Source: Beta vulgaris subsp. vulgaris (Eukaryota > Streptophyta > Magnoliopsida > Caryophyllales > Amaranthaceae). From it: a DNA stretch of 64,000 bases. Of this stretch, positions 31,555 to 46,500 are shown piece after piece (positions within the stretch are counted from its first letter, which is position 1; every line of letters starts with the position of its first letter). Both the position numbers and the translations under genes were made by a program. The stretch spans positions 40,598,492 through 40,662,491 of the forward strand of contig NC_079203.1 of the NCBI RefSeq assembly GCF_026745355.1. Direction: 5' to 3'. The notes under the pieces were generated by a model, which did no database searches, was not told the DNA's origin, and saw only the letters and a program-made list of their open reading frames with translations.

Positions 31555-34500
31555 TCAGGCTTGTTTCAGTGTTCCTGAGGTGACCTCTTCCTTCTCTTTG
31601 TTGGAACCATGCAGCTGCAGTAGAAGAGAATTGGAGACGACAAATATTGAACTCAAAGCCATGAGCCCACCTGATAAAACCGATACAGAAAAAATTACTC
31701 AGCTTTTGCCAGAGCAAACAGCCAGACAGGTATTTTAGGACATACTATCTCTGTTTTTTTTACTTGCTACATTTTCCTTAATAGTTGCGTTTTTTAACTT
31801 TCAACTTTCCTTATTAGGAGACTAGGCCCACCAAAAAGTAATACTAGTATTATATTTGTTTCTCTCTTTTGTCACCAAAAAGTAATTACTTTTTCATCTT
31901 TTCCCACCTCTTTTAATGATAAAAGGGTTAAATAGTACACCAAAAGAGATTGAATAAAAACTAGTGAAAACAACAATGTAGCAAGTAAAAAAAGCAGAGG
32001 GAGTATCAATTTAGACTCCAGTCTCTAGTTAACTTAAAAGTTGGTCCTTTAGGAGTTGAAGAATATATAAGAGCTAAGACTGGACTGAACATCATTCTTG
32101 CTTCAATCTGGTGAGTTGAACATGGGCCATTGAAGCACATAGTGACATAGTAGCGGCTTGTAAATACTTCACGATGCACAAGTGCACAGAACGGGGACCA
32201 AAAGCTAACCATCAGATGATGTATTAAGTCATAATGACCCTATTAACTGGGATTTTACCTTATCCCCCAGGCAGGCCAGGCCAGAGTACAATAAAATTCA
32301 AATGAAATTCCAATATTAAAAAATGACAGAGATAATCTAACTGTGTCTCAGAGTTCAGGACATGAAAGCACATTTTAAGCATGTAACAATATTTCATAGT
32401 TTTTCAGATGAAGTGGTTTGTCCTTCCGATATTAAGCTCAGATTGAATTGTGCTTTAGACTACAATAGTCTACATCAGATATCAGTCGGAACTGTTCTAC
32501 TTTGTTTATCAGTAATATATCAATAAATTGGCTGTCATATTATTGTTCACTTGTTCCAAAAGAAACAACAGAGACTACAGAGGTCTGTGCAAGGTTGTGT
32601 ACATCTGAACTCTTCTTTCCCGTCCCTTCCCCTATTCTAGAAGGGATGAAGTAATGGTATAACAATATGCAAGTAAGAGAGTCAAAATACTAAAGTTTCA
32701 TAAAATCTTAACAGAAAGAACTGTTTTTAAGGACATAATACACCCTCCTACAGGACTAATCATTTTTTAGTTTCTTAAGAATCTGGTTACTTTTGCGTCC
32801 AGGGATTCCAAACGTCCTGTGGGCTGTGACTATACCTGATAGAGAAGGCGTCATAGCAAAATCAAAATGGGGAAGCAGTACACCAGCAGCTACTGGAATT
32901 GTAATAACATTATATGCAACAGCCCACAACAGATTTTGATGTACTTTGCTCATAGTCGCACGAGCAAGATCAACAGCTTCGACAACCTGCAAGAGTGCAG
33001 GTCAGTGGAAATGGAAAAAAAGCCACCTAGGAAAGTTTGATGGTGACATCTTATGTTAAAAGATATTGAAGCAAATAACATCTGCAGGAATCCATAAGCA
33101 ACCAAGGAGAAATGATAAACTTCTTTTTGCTAGATGTTTACAAACATCTAACAGGGGTAAAATTGTCAATGTATATGGAAAATAATTGTCGGTCAAACAA
33201 AAACGTGATCTCGAAAATCGGACACTGTCAGTTAAACAAAATAGTGATCTCGAAAATTTCGATGCTAATACATAGTGTTCATGCTACTACAACTAGTATT
33301 CGTGTAACTATAACTAGTGTTTATGCAACTAAAAATAGTGTTTGTGTATAAACAGATAGTGTTCGTATATTTTTTTTACATATCTAAACAAGAGATAGAG
33401 AAGAGTAAAATAAAAATATGATGAAATTATATCATAATGGATGTCTATTTGTAGAGAATAAAAATATGTGAATATTGGTATATTTTTTTAAAATTTTTTT
33501 TTTTGGAGATATACAGGTTTAAAAATTGCAAAAAGTTATTTGTTTTGGACAAACAATATCGTGACATGTGTGCTACTTATATGCTGCCACATAGATGTTA
33601 GATGTTTGGCAAATATCTAGCAAAAAGAGGTTTATCATCCCTCGGCAACCAAGAGTTAATGAGCGGAAATGGGATGAATAGGAATATCAGATTTACTTGG
33701 AGAGAAATAACATCGTCGATTTTCCGAGCACATCTATTTTGCTGTGTGTCGCAATATTTAGAGAAATTCATTTGAACACTCGTGCAAGAGAGCCAGAAGT
33801 GTTAACAGACACTGGATATCTTATTTTTCCATGCAAAAAGATACCTGTGACAGCCGGTTCCCAAGAAGTACAATAGAAGCAGCATCAGATGCAGCATTTT
33901 CTTGCATCCCCGTTTTCAAAGCAATTCCGACGTCTGCAAGCGCCAAAGAAGGTGCATCATTTATCCCATCACCAACCTGCAGGGAATTGATATTTAGAAT
34001 AGATGCATGCAAGGAAGCAATACCAAAATAGAAGGAAACAAGGTTATACCATGACTAATACAAATACCAAAAGACTAAATACATGTAAATCTAAGTTCTA
34101 ACTTGGTTCCCCCTTCTAATCAGTTATCCAAATTCGCTGGAGAGAGGTTGAGAAACCATGCCCTAATATATTTGCATATAAATACAAAGGAATGCAAGAA
34201 AGCCAAAAAAATTTGTAGCTAGGATTGCAAGGTTCAAAATCAATGAATAGCTACAAAGTCTTCAAGGTTAGTTACCATAGCAACACGATGTCCTGAAGCT
34301 TGTATATCTGATATAAAATGAGATTTCCGCTGCGGATTCAGGGATGGTTGTACATGTTCATCATTTATTCCAATGATTTTCGCGACTTTTGCAACTGCTT
34401 CTTCCCTGTCACCTGATAAGAGAATGGGTTTAATTCCCATTCTTTTGAGCCTACAAGAGGCAGGGAAAAAAACAAGAAGCATAAGCAGGTAAACTCATTA

Positions 34501-37500
34501 TTCTCAAAGTCTTGTTAGAAGTAAATTTAAGTATTTAACGACAACAGCAGGTGAACTCATTATTCTTAAAGCCTTGCAATTCTGATAAGTGAATATAAAA
34601 ACAATAGCAGGTAAACTAGTTACTAGAGGTCTGCTGCCTTTGTGTTCTACCTCATAGAGAAAGGCGTTTTGGAGAGATTGAGATAAAAGAAAAGGAAACA
34701 AAATATGTATGAGGGTTAATCTAAGATTATCACTGCATATTAGTAAAAGTTGGCTAGTTCGTAGTTCAGACTTCAGAGCATCAATAGGCCTGACAAAGAA
34801 GCTTTTTGGGAGGTTTAAATATACAAAATGGTTTTCTAAATAGTATATTACCCAAAAGGCTACTTGTATGCTCTCGGTAATCCTATGGCACAAAAGTATC
34901 CTAAGAACTCTGTTACTTCAACACCTTCATTGACCTCAAGTGTCCACTTGGATACTTCATTTCAAACCAAAAATTTCACATTTTACTATGAATGGATAGT
35001 CTGACACCCGTATCTGAGTAGACACTTTATCCAAGTCTAAGTAATAGCCAAAGAATCAAAAGAGTACACTGACAAATAAGAGAATTAGTCAGAAATGAGA
35101 AGTGGGTGAAATTTCATCACTCTGCATACTTTTAAAATTTCTTCACAGACCACCATTATATAACTTGTTCAAGGGTGAGCAAAGCCATCAGGCCACAAGC
35201 TCCTATGCAGAAAAGAATGCGGCTCCGGATGCATGGTTAATATTGGCGCTGAACCGTTGATGAGAATGAGAAGTCATTGAGCACATATAGTATTTCACAG
35301 TAACCGTAGAATTAGGTGTTACATAAAATACGACTTGGAGAGCAAGGAGATCCAAATAAAGTTATTCTCTGTTGTTTTTCCTGCACAACTAGACGCTGGG
35401 AACCAGATTTTAACAGATCTGGGTACTATCAACCTAGAGTTGCAGTTTACAAGTTCAAACCAAAGAAAACATGCTCCCACATGTTGGACTCTGTATGCAC
35501 ATGCACAACAATGAATGGCTGAATGCACAACAGAATTACAGAAGTCGCAGAATAAAAAATCAGTTAACAATTCGTAAGTCTTATGCATAGCATGCATCCA
35601 TCTAATAAATGACTTCAAAGAGAAGTTTATCTACCTTGCTACAGTAGCCTCAGCATCATGCCTTAAGGCATCAGAGATTGCAATAGCACCAATGACACCC
35701 TCTTCTTCACGTCCAACATAAACCACCGTTTCCGATTTATCCAAGGATGAAGTTGGTTTGGCTGACTCAAGCATCAAGGCACGCTCCAAATGTTCTATAT
35801 CTGATTGGTTCTTCGTTTCAAAACGTTGACAAACCCATTCCAAAGAACCTACTGCAACCAAACGTCCATCTACTTCAGCTAAGGTTCCAAAACCTGGCTC
35901 TGTTAATTGTCTACTTGTCGCTGGAATCTGCAAACCACATGACTCTGCTTTACTCAAGATAGCATTTGCAAGAGGATGTGATGTTGTTTTCTCTACAGCA
36001 GCAGCAAGCTGGAGAATTTCTGAAATATCATAAGCCAATGAAGCCACGGCAGACACAGTAGGTTTTCCTTCTGTAAGAGTTCCTGTCTGAATACAAAATA
36101 ATATCAGAATTAGCAGATTAACTTTCTCAGATATTCAAAGATAAACTGGTTGCAGCTCACTCAAGTCAGATTCCAGCAAAGAGCACAATCAAATTTACTG
36201 GAAACATATACAAAACCTTGTCAAAGGCCATATAATTTATGCCAGCCAAGCGTTCCAGCACATCACCTCCTCGCAAAAGAAGTCCTTGCCTTGCTCCTGA
36301 TAGTTCAGGAAAAGCAATGGAAAGAGAATTCACGTTAATTATCCAACTAAATATGAATTTCGAATAGTTAATGGAAGGTCATCCATGAAGAGAAATATCT
36401 TGTCGATAGAGAGTAAATCGTGCAAAAGGAAACGGAAGCACTGAGGTCACATACCAATAGAAGTGCCAACTAGGATTGCCGTGGGCGTGGCAAGGCCCAA
36501 AGCACAGGGGCAGGAGACCACCTGAGAGAGAGAGAAAGACAAAATATTGATTAGCAATGTACATGTTTCATATTGCTTCTCACCACCAGAGCAGGGGAAC
36601 ATGTCACTAGCATGCTTAAGCTAAGAAAACTACCATATACAAGATTGTTCAAGTGGCGTTAATGGCTTGTCTGGCAAGTGGTAATGCATCACCTCAATTA
36701 TATAGAGCTTGTGTAAATTTTGCATGAAAAGTTCCACGCCAAACTTCCTGGTAATGCAAATTTTACCCCAATTTTTTTTATCCCAATAGATTTCTATACA
36801 CTCAATACTGCATCAATATTTTACGCAAATTTATGTAGCATATACTTTGGATTGGAGTTGCATTATCTCATACATTGGCATGGAATTTACATTGGTGTAG
36901 AACTTCCTTCTTTTAAATTACATGCAAATTCCTAACCATTACCACTATTTATTACTCTCTACAAATGGGCCACAAAAGTGATTTAGAGCAGATAGGTGGC
37001 AGCAACTGTGTAAAGATAGCTTAATAAGTCAGAGGGAAAGGTTTAGCTTGTAAGCCTATTAATGTTTGAAAAAGAGGGCTGATGGTTTGTCTTAGGAAAA
37101 ACTAGATTTGATAAATAATAAAACAAACAAAAGATGAGAGAGAGATTACAGAATACAGAGAGTCACTAAGGGTCCGTTTGGTTGGAAATATTTTAGGCTT
37201 GGAAACGGATTGAGGTAACACACTCCCTTATTTTATGTTTGGTTGGGTTATCCATTTTTTTCACTCCCTTACTAGCCCAATTTTGATTCCCCCATCTTGA
37301 AACCCTCCTCACACCACATGAAACAAAAAGTAAGGGAGTCATTAGGCCAATGATTCAATTCCTACATCAAAACAAACAAGTGTCTAAAGTAACACATTCC
37401 ATTTCCATTCCATCCTTTCATCCCATTCCATTCCCTTTCCATTCCTTATTTTGAACCAAACGACCCCTAAAAAGATATTGATGGTAGTTTCTAATAAAGA

Positions 37501-40500
37501 TGAAAGGGAGGAAGAAATAAATGGAAGTTATGAGGGGCATCATATTAGGTGGAAATCCTTTGGATACTTGAAGTCACGCAAAATTTCACTCTGTTGACCT
37601 CCATTAGAAGAAAAGTACCCATTTCAAAGAGCCTCAAACTATATACACTAACTCCTCAATTATGTCCCTGACATGAAGAGCATGATCCAAGCACGCGTGA
37701 ATTTGCAACACAGCAACAGCTTGAAAAGACATCAACTTCAGTCCAACAGGCAAGATTATAAGAATTAGATCCAATCTGGAACTTCTAACTGAATTGCTTG
37801 AGAAAACCAGGAAATAGTCTACAGATAAGGACTTGTTCAATTAATTGAGTGGTATGAAATCAAGAAGTGGCCACGTATATTGATCAAACTACTGTACTGC
37901 CCAAATAAGTAACTTAACCTAGATGTTTATTCCTTTCTGCTGGAGGTACCCAAAATAAACAATTTTATGAACCTCACGCAGAGAACAAAAATCTTCCAAA
38001 TTTTGAGGAAGTCATGTTAAAGAATTATGTGTGGCATACTGTAGACTGTAATTTGTATATCCTGTTTTTGCATGTATCACCACAGAAATCACGGCGAATA
38101 AAGAAAGGGAAACAGAAAACAGTTATGCCAGCTCAGAACAAACCTATGAAAGTATCTACTTCCTCCGTTCTATTTCTATTTCAACAATTGGGTTTTTGCA
38201 ATATCCATCCACCACTCTTTCACTATCTATTGTGATTTTTAAGTAAGGAAATATATACCCATGTGGGGTCTTGTTAGCTTCGTCTCGATATGTACTCACA
38301 ATATCAAATTTTTATATTTTTTACTAGAAAGTAATTAAAGATATTCACAGTTAAAGTTGTGTATTGACAAGCGTAAAAACTCAATTATTGCAATAGAAAA
38401 AGAAAGGAGGAATTACAAAAGAAAGAATTGTTATATAACACTATAATTTGCTTGGTAACTTGCATACTATTTTTCTGTTGGATCACCATCGATTGTCAAG
38501 AAAGACAAAGGATACAACTGAACACAGAAACTGAATCAATAAGTTTAAAATCTAGGATAGGTCAGCTTGAATCTTATTACTCACCAAGACATCCACAGCC
38601 AGCTTCAAGCTCAAGATCAAAGGACTACCATCAGGACCAGCAATATCATTAAGCAAGACATCAGGGAAGATTTTTGTCCCAATAGACGACCTACAAAAGT
38701 CAACAAGCAATACCGAGTAATTACAGTGAATTTCGGGTAGAATACCATTATTACCATCATTTACATCCATGGAAAGTGATCATAGACAGATAATTATAAA
38801 TATGTAATTTGTCAATAACTGGTTTGAGGTTAAGATGTAGGCTGGCTTACCCCTCACAGCATGAGGGAGATCAAATGTATAAACTATTTATCCCTACTGG
38901 AGAACTAGGGAATACGCATAAGAAAGTAGACAGCAATTCCTGGAATTTACATCAAATACAGACACTAGAGTTATCGCTTCCTTGTTTAGCATTCTACCTA
39001 AATTGAACTGCTTGCTTGCCAAATATGGTAAAGAGCAAAACATCATTAACTTGCGCGTACAACTTAAACAATTATATGTAGAATACAGAATATTCTGGTG
39101 CTCAAGATGATTAAGGGAGTTGCGTATATAAATATGACATTACCTAAAACAAAAATGGTCATGCCACAGATTAACCCATTGGTGTATCTCCTTTTGTCAT
39201 GATGTCACTTCAGGATTACATAAATCTTTTCCATAATGTCACTCATTTTGCTCTGCTTCCAGACAGGAGACAGCACATTGCAAGCAATTTATTCTATTAG
39301 GCTTGTGACCAAGTTGAACGACAGTAATGGGTGATCCCCAAACACCACAACAATCACCTCATAGCATCAAGTGTAGGTCTAAAAGAGCCAATTTACAATT
39401 CTACGGGAAGGGTTGCATATGTGCAATTTATGAACCCCAACCCCTCAAATTAACCCTAATCTAGTTAGAAACTCTGAGGAATTGGGAAATGGTAAGCTAG
39501 CTATGATCTGGTAGTCCATCACTCACAACCCACACAGTGATTGCTTTAAAACACACATGCATAAGTGTCAAAAGTTTTTTTTGAGCCAAAATCTACAAAA
39601 ACGAATGAATACACATACCAAAAGGCAAATGTGATAAGTGATAAGGTCATAACACTGTAAACAAAAGGGCCAGCAATTGAATCTGCAAGCCTTTGAATTG
39701 GCGCCTCATTACTTTGGGCATCTTCAACCTAAAAATACAAAGCCATGTGTACGCCATATCAGAAATTTCATATTCTGAGAATTAAATTTTGAAAAGGAAA
39801 TCAAAGTAATTAATGATGATGCATAATTTTTTTGCCACATCTTATGGAAGTTCCACTTGATATATGCTCAGTTTTAGGGCTCAAGTAACTGGATCCTTTC
39901 CTGAATAGAGATGTGTCCTGTAACAGCCATTTGATTTCTTTTAAACAACTCACCAAAGTATTCCCTCCATAGATTCTTGACCTCTTTATCATAGACTATG
40001 ATCCCTTCGTTTCTATCCTTCACATTAAGGATTATGAATAAAATTGAAATATTGTACTTCCTCCTTTCCAATTTAGTTCTGACATTTTTAAAATCACGGA
40101 CTCCTAGCCAATTTTTGGAGAGGAAAGATAGAGAAAGAAAATAAAAGGGTCCCATGTGCAAGGAGAGAGATAGAGAGAAGTTATTACCCAAAATGAAAGT
40201 GTCACAACTAAATTGAAACTTCCTAAAATAGAAAGTGTCACAACTAAATTGAAAAGTGTCACAACTAAATTGAAACGGAGAAAGTAATATAATACCACAA
40301 AATTTGGATGATATTGGTTTCAATTATCCTAATTTTCTTGAAAGTTGACAATTCCACCTCCGTGCTGCATTAGTGTGTGTATTTGAGAGACTAGAAAGCC
40401 AAGAAAGAGAGGGGGAGAGATGGGCCACGAAATCTCTAGACAAAGAATAGTGCAGTTCTAGATATACTAAAGAAGCATACAATCATTTAGATAGCTAAGA

Positions 40501-43500
40501 AACTGTAAGTATAGATGTTCCATTGCAGAATGGGACGAAATGGATAATATTTGAGCATGGTCACATCTGTATTGTACTCTTGCACGCTTGTTAATATGTT
40601 CAAGAAGGCAGATACGATGATTACATACCATGTGAATGATTTTTGATATTGTGGAGTTGGAGCCTGTGGAGGTAGCTTCTATCCTTATGGGACCGTCCTG
40701 TAAAGTTAAAACATAAAGAATTTAGTTATATAAAAGTTTTCCCCCAAAATACAATCATTTCAAACAAAAAGCATCAAAGATTACACGTGAACAATGCCAT
40801 ATTGGACACTAAAAACCCTCCCTCCTGGAATACAAAGTACAGCAATAATTGCAAAAGATTTATACCCAGTTTATTGTCCCAGCGGACACTAATAGCCCTG
40901 CCTCCTTGAATACAGGAAGAGATTCTCCAGTAAGCATGGATTCATCCACCACACTTCTTCCAGCAAGTACCTTTCCCTGGAGCACATAAATTGCATAGCT
41001 AAAGCTCATTATGCATGCCAACAATTCTTGTCTTTACATACATGCTTCTGTGGACAGATATGCTACTTAAATGTGAAAATGTCAAAAGATAATAGGCGTA
41101 CATCCACAGGTATGGTTTCTCCAGGTAAAACCAACACAGTATCACCAACTCGAATATCATCAGTAGGGACTTCAATGCAAATAGCATCAGAAGCAAGCAA
41201 TTCATTGGAAGCAGACTCACTCTCTGAGGAAGTAATGACAAGTCGAGCTTGTGTAGAAACTAGAGACTGCAGATGAACATTTAGATACGATCAATTCATC
41301 ATTACAACAAACAGATAGGATTCATGGAAGTCAAGAATGCAACTTAACCCCTCCCTCTTTAAATTCAAAAAGACAAACATAAAGAATTACACAGGCATGT
41401 CAAATTAACAATAGTATTAGACTAAAAGAGTATGTAGCCCATGCTAAAGAACCAGTAAAGCTTGGTACTTCCCTAGCCAATCAAAGTCCATCCAAGTATT
41501 GGAAAAAAAGAAGCAATATTCTGCTGTTTATCGCCTTCAGATAGAAAAGTTGCTTCGACCAAAAGCTTATCTAAAAAATTTATGGAGGTTTCTGCCGCCA
41601 TCTACAAAAGGCCGCAGCGTTTAGGTATAAGTAAAAGTAGCAATATTATATTGGTCATTGCTTATATGACTTCCAATAGATAAGGTCTTCCTATAACATG
41701 TGTGCGCCAAAGACTAAGACTTGCCATACTCTGATCTATGGAAAATACAGAAGAATGTCCTCTAGGCAAAAAAAAATAAAATATATGCAAAGAATTAGCT
41801 TGTTCTGGGAATCTTCAGCTCTCAATATTAGAAGACCATAGCTAATAGCATAGACATTGCATTCCCACAGAATTTTTCATATTGGGGGAGCTAAGACCCT
41901 CACATCTCTCGTCCAAAAAAAGAAAATGATAGATTATGGTCAAATTGCATAATAATGATTTTGCCATGCAAGAAATTACTAGAAAACCCAGTTCGACATA
42001 ATAGTTAGTACAATATTATGCTAAAACTTTCTGTCCCATTTCTATTTCCTAAATGTTTTGCGAGGCTCAGAACAAAGTAGCACTATGCAAATTTGGAACA
42101 AAAAACATGGCCTACAGCCTTTGGAAAATTATTAATGATGCCATAACAAAACTGACGTTGCGATGAATAGAACTTATCAGAAGCTAAAGAAGGGACACAA
42201 TAAATTACCCATGAATTTTTCTGTCAAATACTCAAGCAACTCTCGCAATTAGCTTCAATCAATAATATAGAGCACAGCACTTACTAAAAGTTCATTCATG
42301 TCGCTAGAGGCTTTGATCCTTGCTCTTTCTTCCAGAGAACGACCAAGAAGCACAAACCCAAGAAGCATGACCTGCAAGCTAAAAGCCAATGTCACCACAT
42401 GAGAGATATACCACTTTCCTCCATGCATCATCATCAATAAAAGGGCATACATAGAAGACACCCCAAAATAAAGGGATGGGAGGAGGCTATTATAAAATTT
42501 TGGACAAAATACCACGTCATGTTCAGATACAACTTATAATGAACAGAATAGATGTGTTGAGCGTCACTTTTATTATTATCAATATTAAAAATGTTAACAG
42601 CTCTCCAGAAACTTATAGACATTTGATACTTCAAAACTATCTCCTTTTCTCCTTTATTTCTTCTTTCCTTTTAACGAACAGGAATCATATGATAAGATAG
42701 TAGATACATGTTAAACACCATCTTTTGAGTTTTGATATTTCAAATATTCTGAATCAGATGGGAACAGAAACAACAAAGTAAAGTACAAGAAAGACAAAGC
42801 TTTGGTAAAAGCTAAGTGGAAGAGATAATAATTGAAAAGAAGTTGGAGCAAAATAATTGATTACCAGTCTGTGCATAAATAATTGTTATGCACACAAGAA
42901 ACAGAGAGCAACAAGCATACCATTCATCACACCTAAGAAGCATGCATTCTTAACCCCACGACTGTTCGAACTAGCCAAAGGATCAAGTAGGTGTAAGTTA
43001 ACATCAAATTAATTAGATTGAGGAAATATACAAGCATCTGGGAGAGCAAGCTTGAGTTAATTTTGGAGCGATCTACCATAGAGGTCATACATCTTATGAG
43101 ACAAATGATAGAGTATCACAGGGTGAGGAAGAAGGATCTAGGATTGATTTTCAGTAAACTAAAGATGATAAGGTACTAAAAGATGTATTTTCATGGGCAA
43201 TATCAAAGAAGGGTATACTATGTAAGCATATTGTCTTAATGATAGATATGTATCGAGACACGAAATTACATGTCAAGACTTGTGGAATAACAGAGGATTT
43301 TCCTATTGCAATTAGATTACACCAGGGATCCCCATTAAGTCACTTCCTGTTTGCAGAAGTAATAGATGAAGTAACATGGTCTATCAAAGATATGCTGGGT
43401 GTATGTTGTTTTGTGCACCAGTAGACGAGACTAGAGTTAATGGTAAATTGGATTGATGAAAACAAGTGTTCCATCTCAAGGGTTTAAGCTAAGTCATAGC

Positions 43501-46500
43501 AAAACATAGACCAACACGTGACTCAAGAATACGTTCAAGGTGTCTCAAATGGGAAGGAGCACCATATATTGTGTGGATATAACTACCTCTAAGGCTAAAA
43601 GGGTTACTCTACAGGATTGCTATTGGACCAGCGTCACTAAATGCGTCTGAATGTTCAGTATTTTGAAAGGTTACATTAGGAAGACGGGGTAGCAGAGTTG
43701 CGTATGTTTGAGATAAATCATGAATGTGAGGGAACACCTTAACAGATAGAATTCGAAATGAAAATATTTTCAAGAAGGTTGGAGTTGCGAATACTAAGAA
43801 TAAGATGATAGAGAATTGGTTATGTCGGTTTGGACATGTGAGACGTGGACTAATGATGCATGGTAAGGGTAGTGGAGAGTTCAAGTCAAAGGAGGCCAAA
43901 GATGACTTGCACATAAGGTATTAAGGATGATTTGAAAGAATAATAGGTTAATGGGAGCATATAGCATATAATAATTGACTTAAGGGAACGGAGGCAGATG
44001 ATACATGTGGACGATCATCACAAATTAAATTCTGACTCATGTTGCCCATTTCATCATGATGGGATTACACCTGTGGCAAGTGAGTGGAATTAAGAAGGCG
44101 CGGAAGATGGTTTATGCATTATCAATGATAGTCTCTTACTCAGTTTCTCTCTAACTTGAGGTTGTGCCCCAAAGAAATAAACCACATTTTAAGAAAAAAG
44201 ACTGCGACAAGTGTGAGATCGCCACATACATGACATGCACTTCACTACATATGTCATTCTTAACGAGATGCGCCTAGAGTTTCTTCATTTTCCAAGGAAA
44301 TTGAAATGATATAGTCATATAGAGCATCTGTCCTTCTTTTTGCATCACTTTGAAATATTAGCGACAAATAGAATTTATCACTCTTTTTGAGTGAATAGAT
44401 CCATAAACCAGAAAGGTTCTTGCATTACTGATAATCTGATATACATAGTTCAACAGTTATCACTAATCGATACACATGGATGATGGCTTTTCATTCAACC
44501 TATTCAACATCTATACATAGACATGCATTTCATGCAATCTCCCTTTAGTCATTTGTTCTTGTTCTCTCTAAGATTCATTCATTCATATTATATGCAATAA
44601 TCTAATAGTCGCATACCATTTTACTCGAAGTGAAATCTGTTGTTCTCATTAAACTGAAGTAATGTGAAGTGTGAACACATATTTCATCAGTAAAATATAA
44701 TGCTAAGTTTCTAAATCATCATTTAAAATCTAATTAGATAGCCCAGGGATGAAGAGGAGATTGGAGACGAAAGGAGAAAGGGTATTCTTGGATACAAAAT
44801 CTCATATAAGATCGCCTTACCATAATTTATGGAAAGACGAGGGTAACTCATTGTCTTAAAGGGGTCAATTATGGTAGAAGTGACCCATTTAAGGTACAAA
44901 GGTGACCCATTATCTAAAAGTGACCTTTTTAACTTGTTAAATGACCCATTTAACTTACAAAAGGGCACAAAGTAAGGTGGTCTTACCATAATATTATTGA
45001 CAACACAAGAAGACATCAAAATACGTTAGCTGATTTTAAGATCATTGACATTAATATTGTGGCCAACTGAGAGACTTCAAAAATATAAAGAGAAAAGTTG
45101 GAAACACATTGACGATTTTGTGAAGTGTAAGAAGTGATAGCTCACCGGTTCATCAAAGAATGAAGCGTTCCACTCAAGTTCAGGGTTGACAAGTGAGACC
45201 TAGGCAGGAAAGATTAGATTAATATGAAAAATTAGTAAGATAAACTAATGATCCAATATAAATGCCATAAGTTGTTAAAATTCTAATTGATAGAGCGGTC
45301 TTACAGCACTTAAGATGAATGCAGCAATAGATCCAAATCCTACGAGAGAATTCATATTTGGAGAACCCTTGAAAAATGCCCTGAGGCCATCATACAGCAA
45401 ATCTGACCGAGAAGTACAAATAGTCAGTCTCTCTCTTAGCAAGGTCAGTCTTTCATAACGTCAACAAAGAATTTATACACAAATTTTTGAACATGGGAAG
45501 GCAACATTAAAGGAAATAAGGTAAAGCAGTAGCCAGTAAACGTGTTTTTTTTTCAAACCAAAGCAACTTCAACACAACGATAGGCTGAACTTTAATCATC
45601 CAATAATGATATGTGATGCAACAAAGGAGAAGAAGGGAGCAAGTGTGGTGCCTAACTAAGACAATTGCTTAGCGGATCTAGGGGGTGGCCTACCTGGGCC
45701 TTGGCCCACCCCATGATCCAAAATAATTATAAGTAACCTATTTGGGATAGTAATGCAAATAGGTATGGTGGTTTTCAAAGAAATTAATCAATAAGTTCAG
45801 CCCACCCTATATAGAAATCCTAGATCCGCCACTAGCTACAAAGAGCTCTAAATCCTCTTCTATTAGGTTCATCAAACTGCAGGAAGAAATTGAAAACTAG
45901 GAAATGGAAAATGCAAAAGAAATTAACATATCAATCATAAAGTTCATATTACATCAATTTTTTCAAAGTTGTAACTTATTACATCCAATAGAACTGTTAG
46001 CTAAGAGATCATACTAAATCAGTAAAAAAAAACCATTGTCATAGAAAAGCAAATCCACAAACCTCTTCCTGGTCCCAGCAAAGCTCCCAAAGCTAAACCA
46101 CCCTTCACATACGAATTATGCAGCACATCCCAGAAACCTCCTGCACCCAAACAAAAGAAAATCCACTAAAATTACCATAGCAGAAGCTATAAATAGTATT
46201 GTGAATACGAGTTCTAAACGTATAAATTGTAGTTTATGCTTTCCATACAATTTTTTTTCTTTTAAACAATGGTAAGGAGAAATAATCATTAGGAGGCCAT
46301 CCTCTCGAGGGGAACTACTAACGAGTTAGATACAACATACAAGGATAGAAGCTAGTTGAGATTGTTCGCAATATTAATTGAAACATTGGAGTTAACTAGA
46401 TGACCTACGTTTGCTATCTAATCAGCCGCTCTATTACGCATAATGAAGTATAGAACTCGAATAATTAGAGCACAAAAGAAAGTAAATACCATGAGCAACA

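Noticed and set aside
34504..34893. 129-residue minus-strand frame in PAA2
   Set aside because: Lies in intron 13 and crosses no splice-consistent exon; the true exons 13 and 14 flank it.
44723..45019. 98-residue minus-strand frame in PAA2 intron 4
   Set aside because: Repetitive GTGACCCATTTAA-type words suggest a decayed repeat; no domain, and exon 4 is elsewhere.
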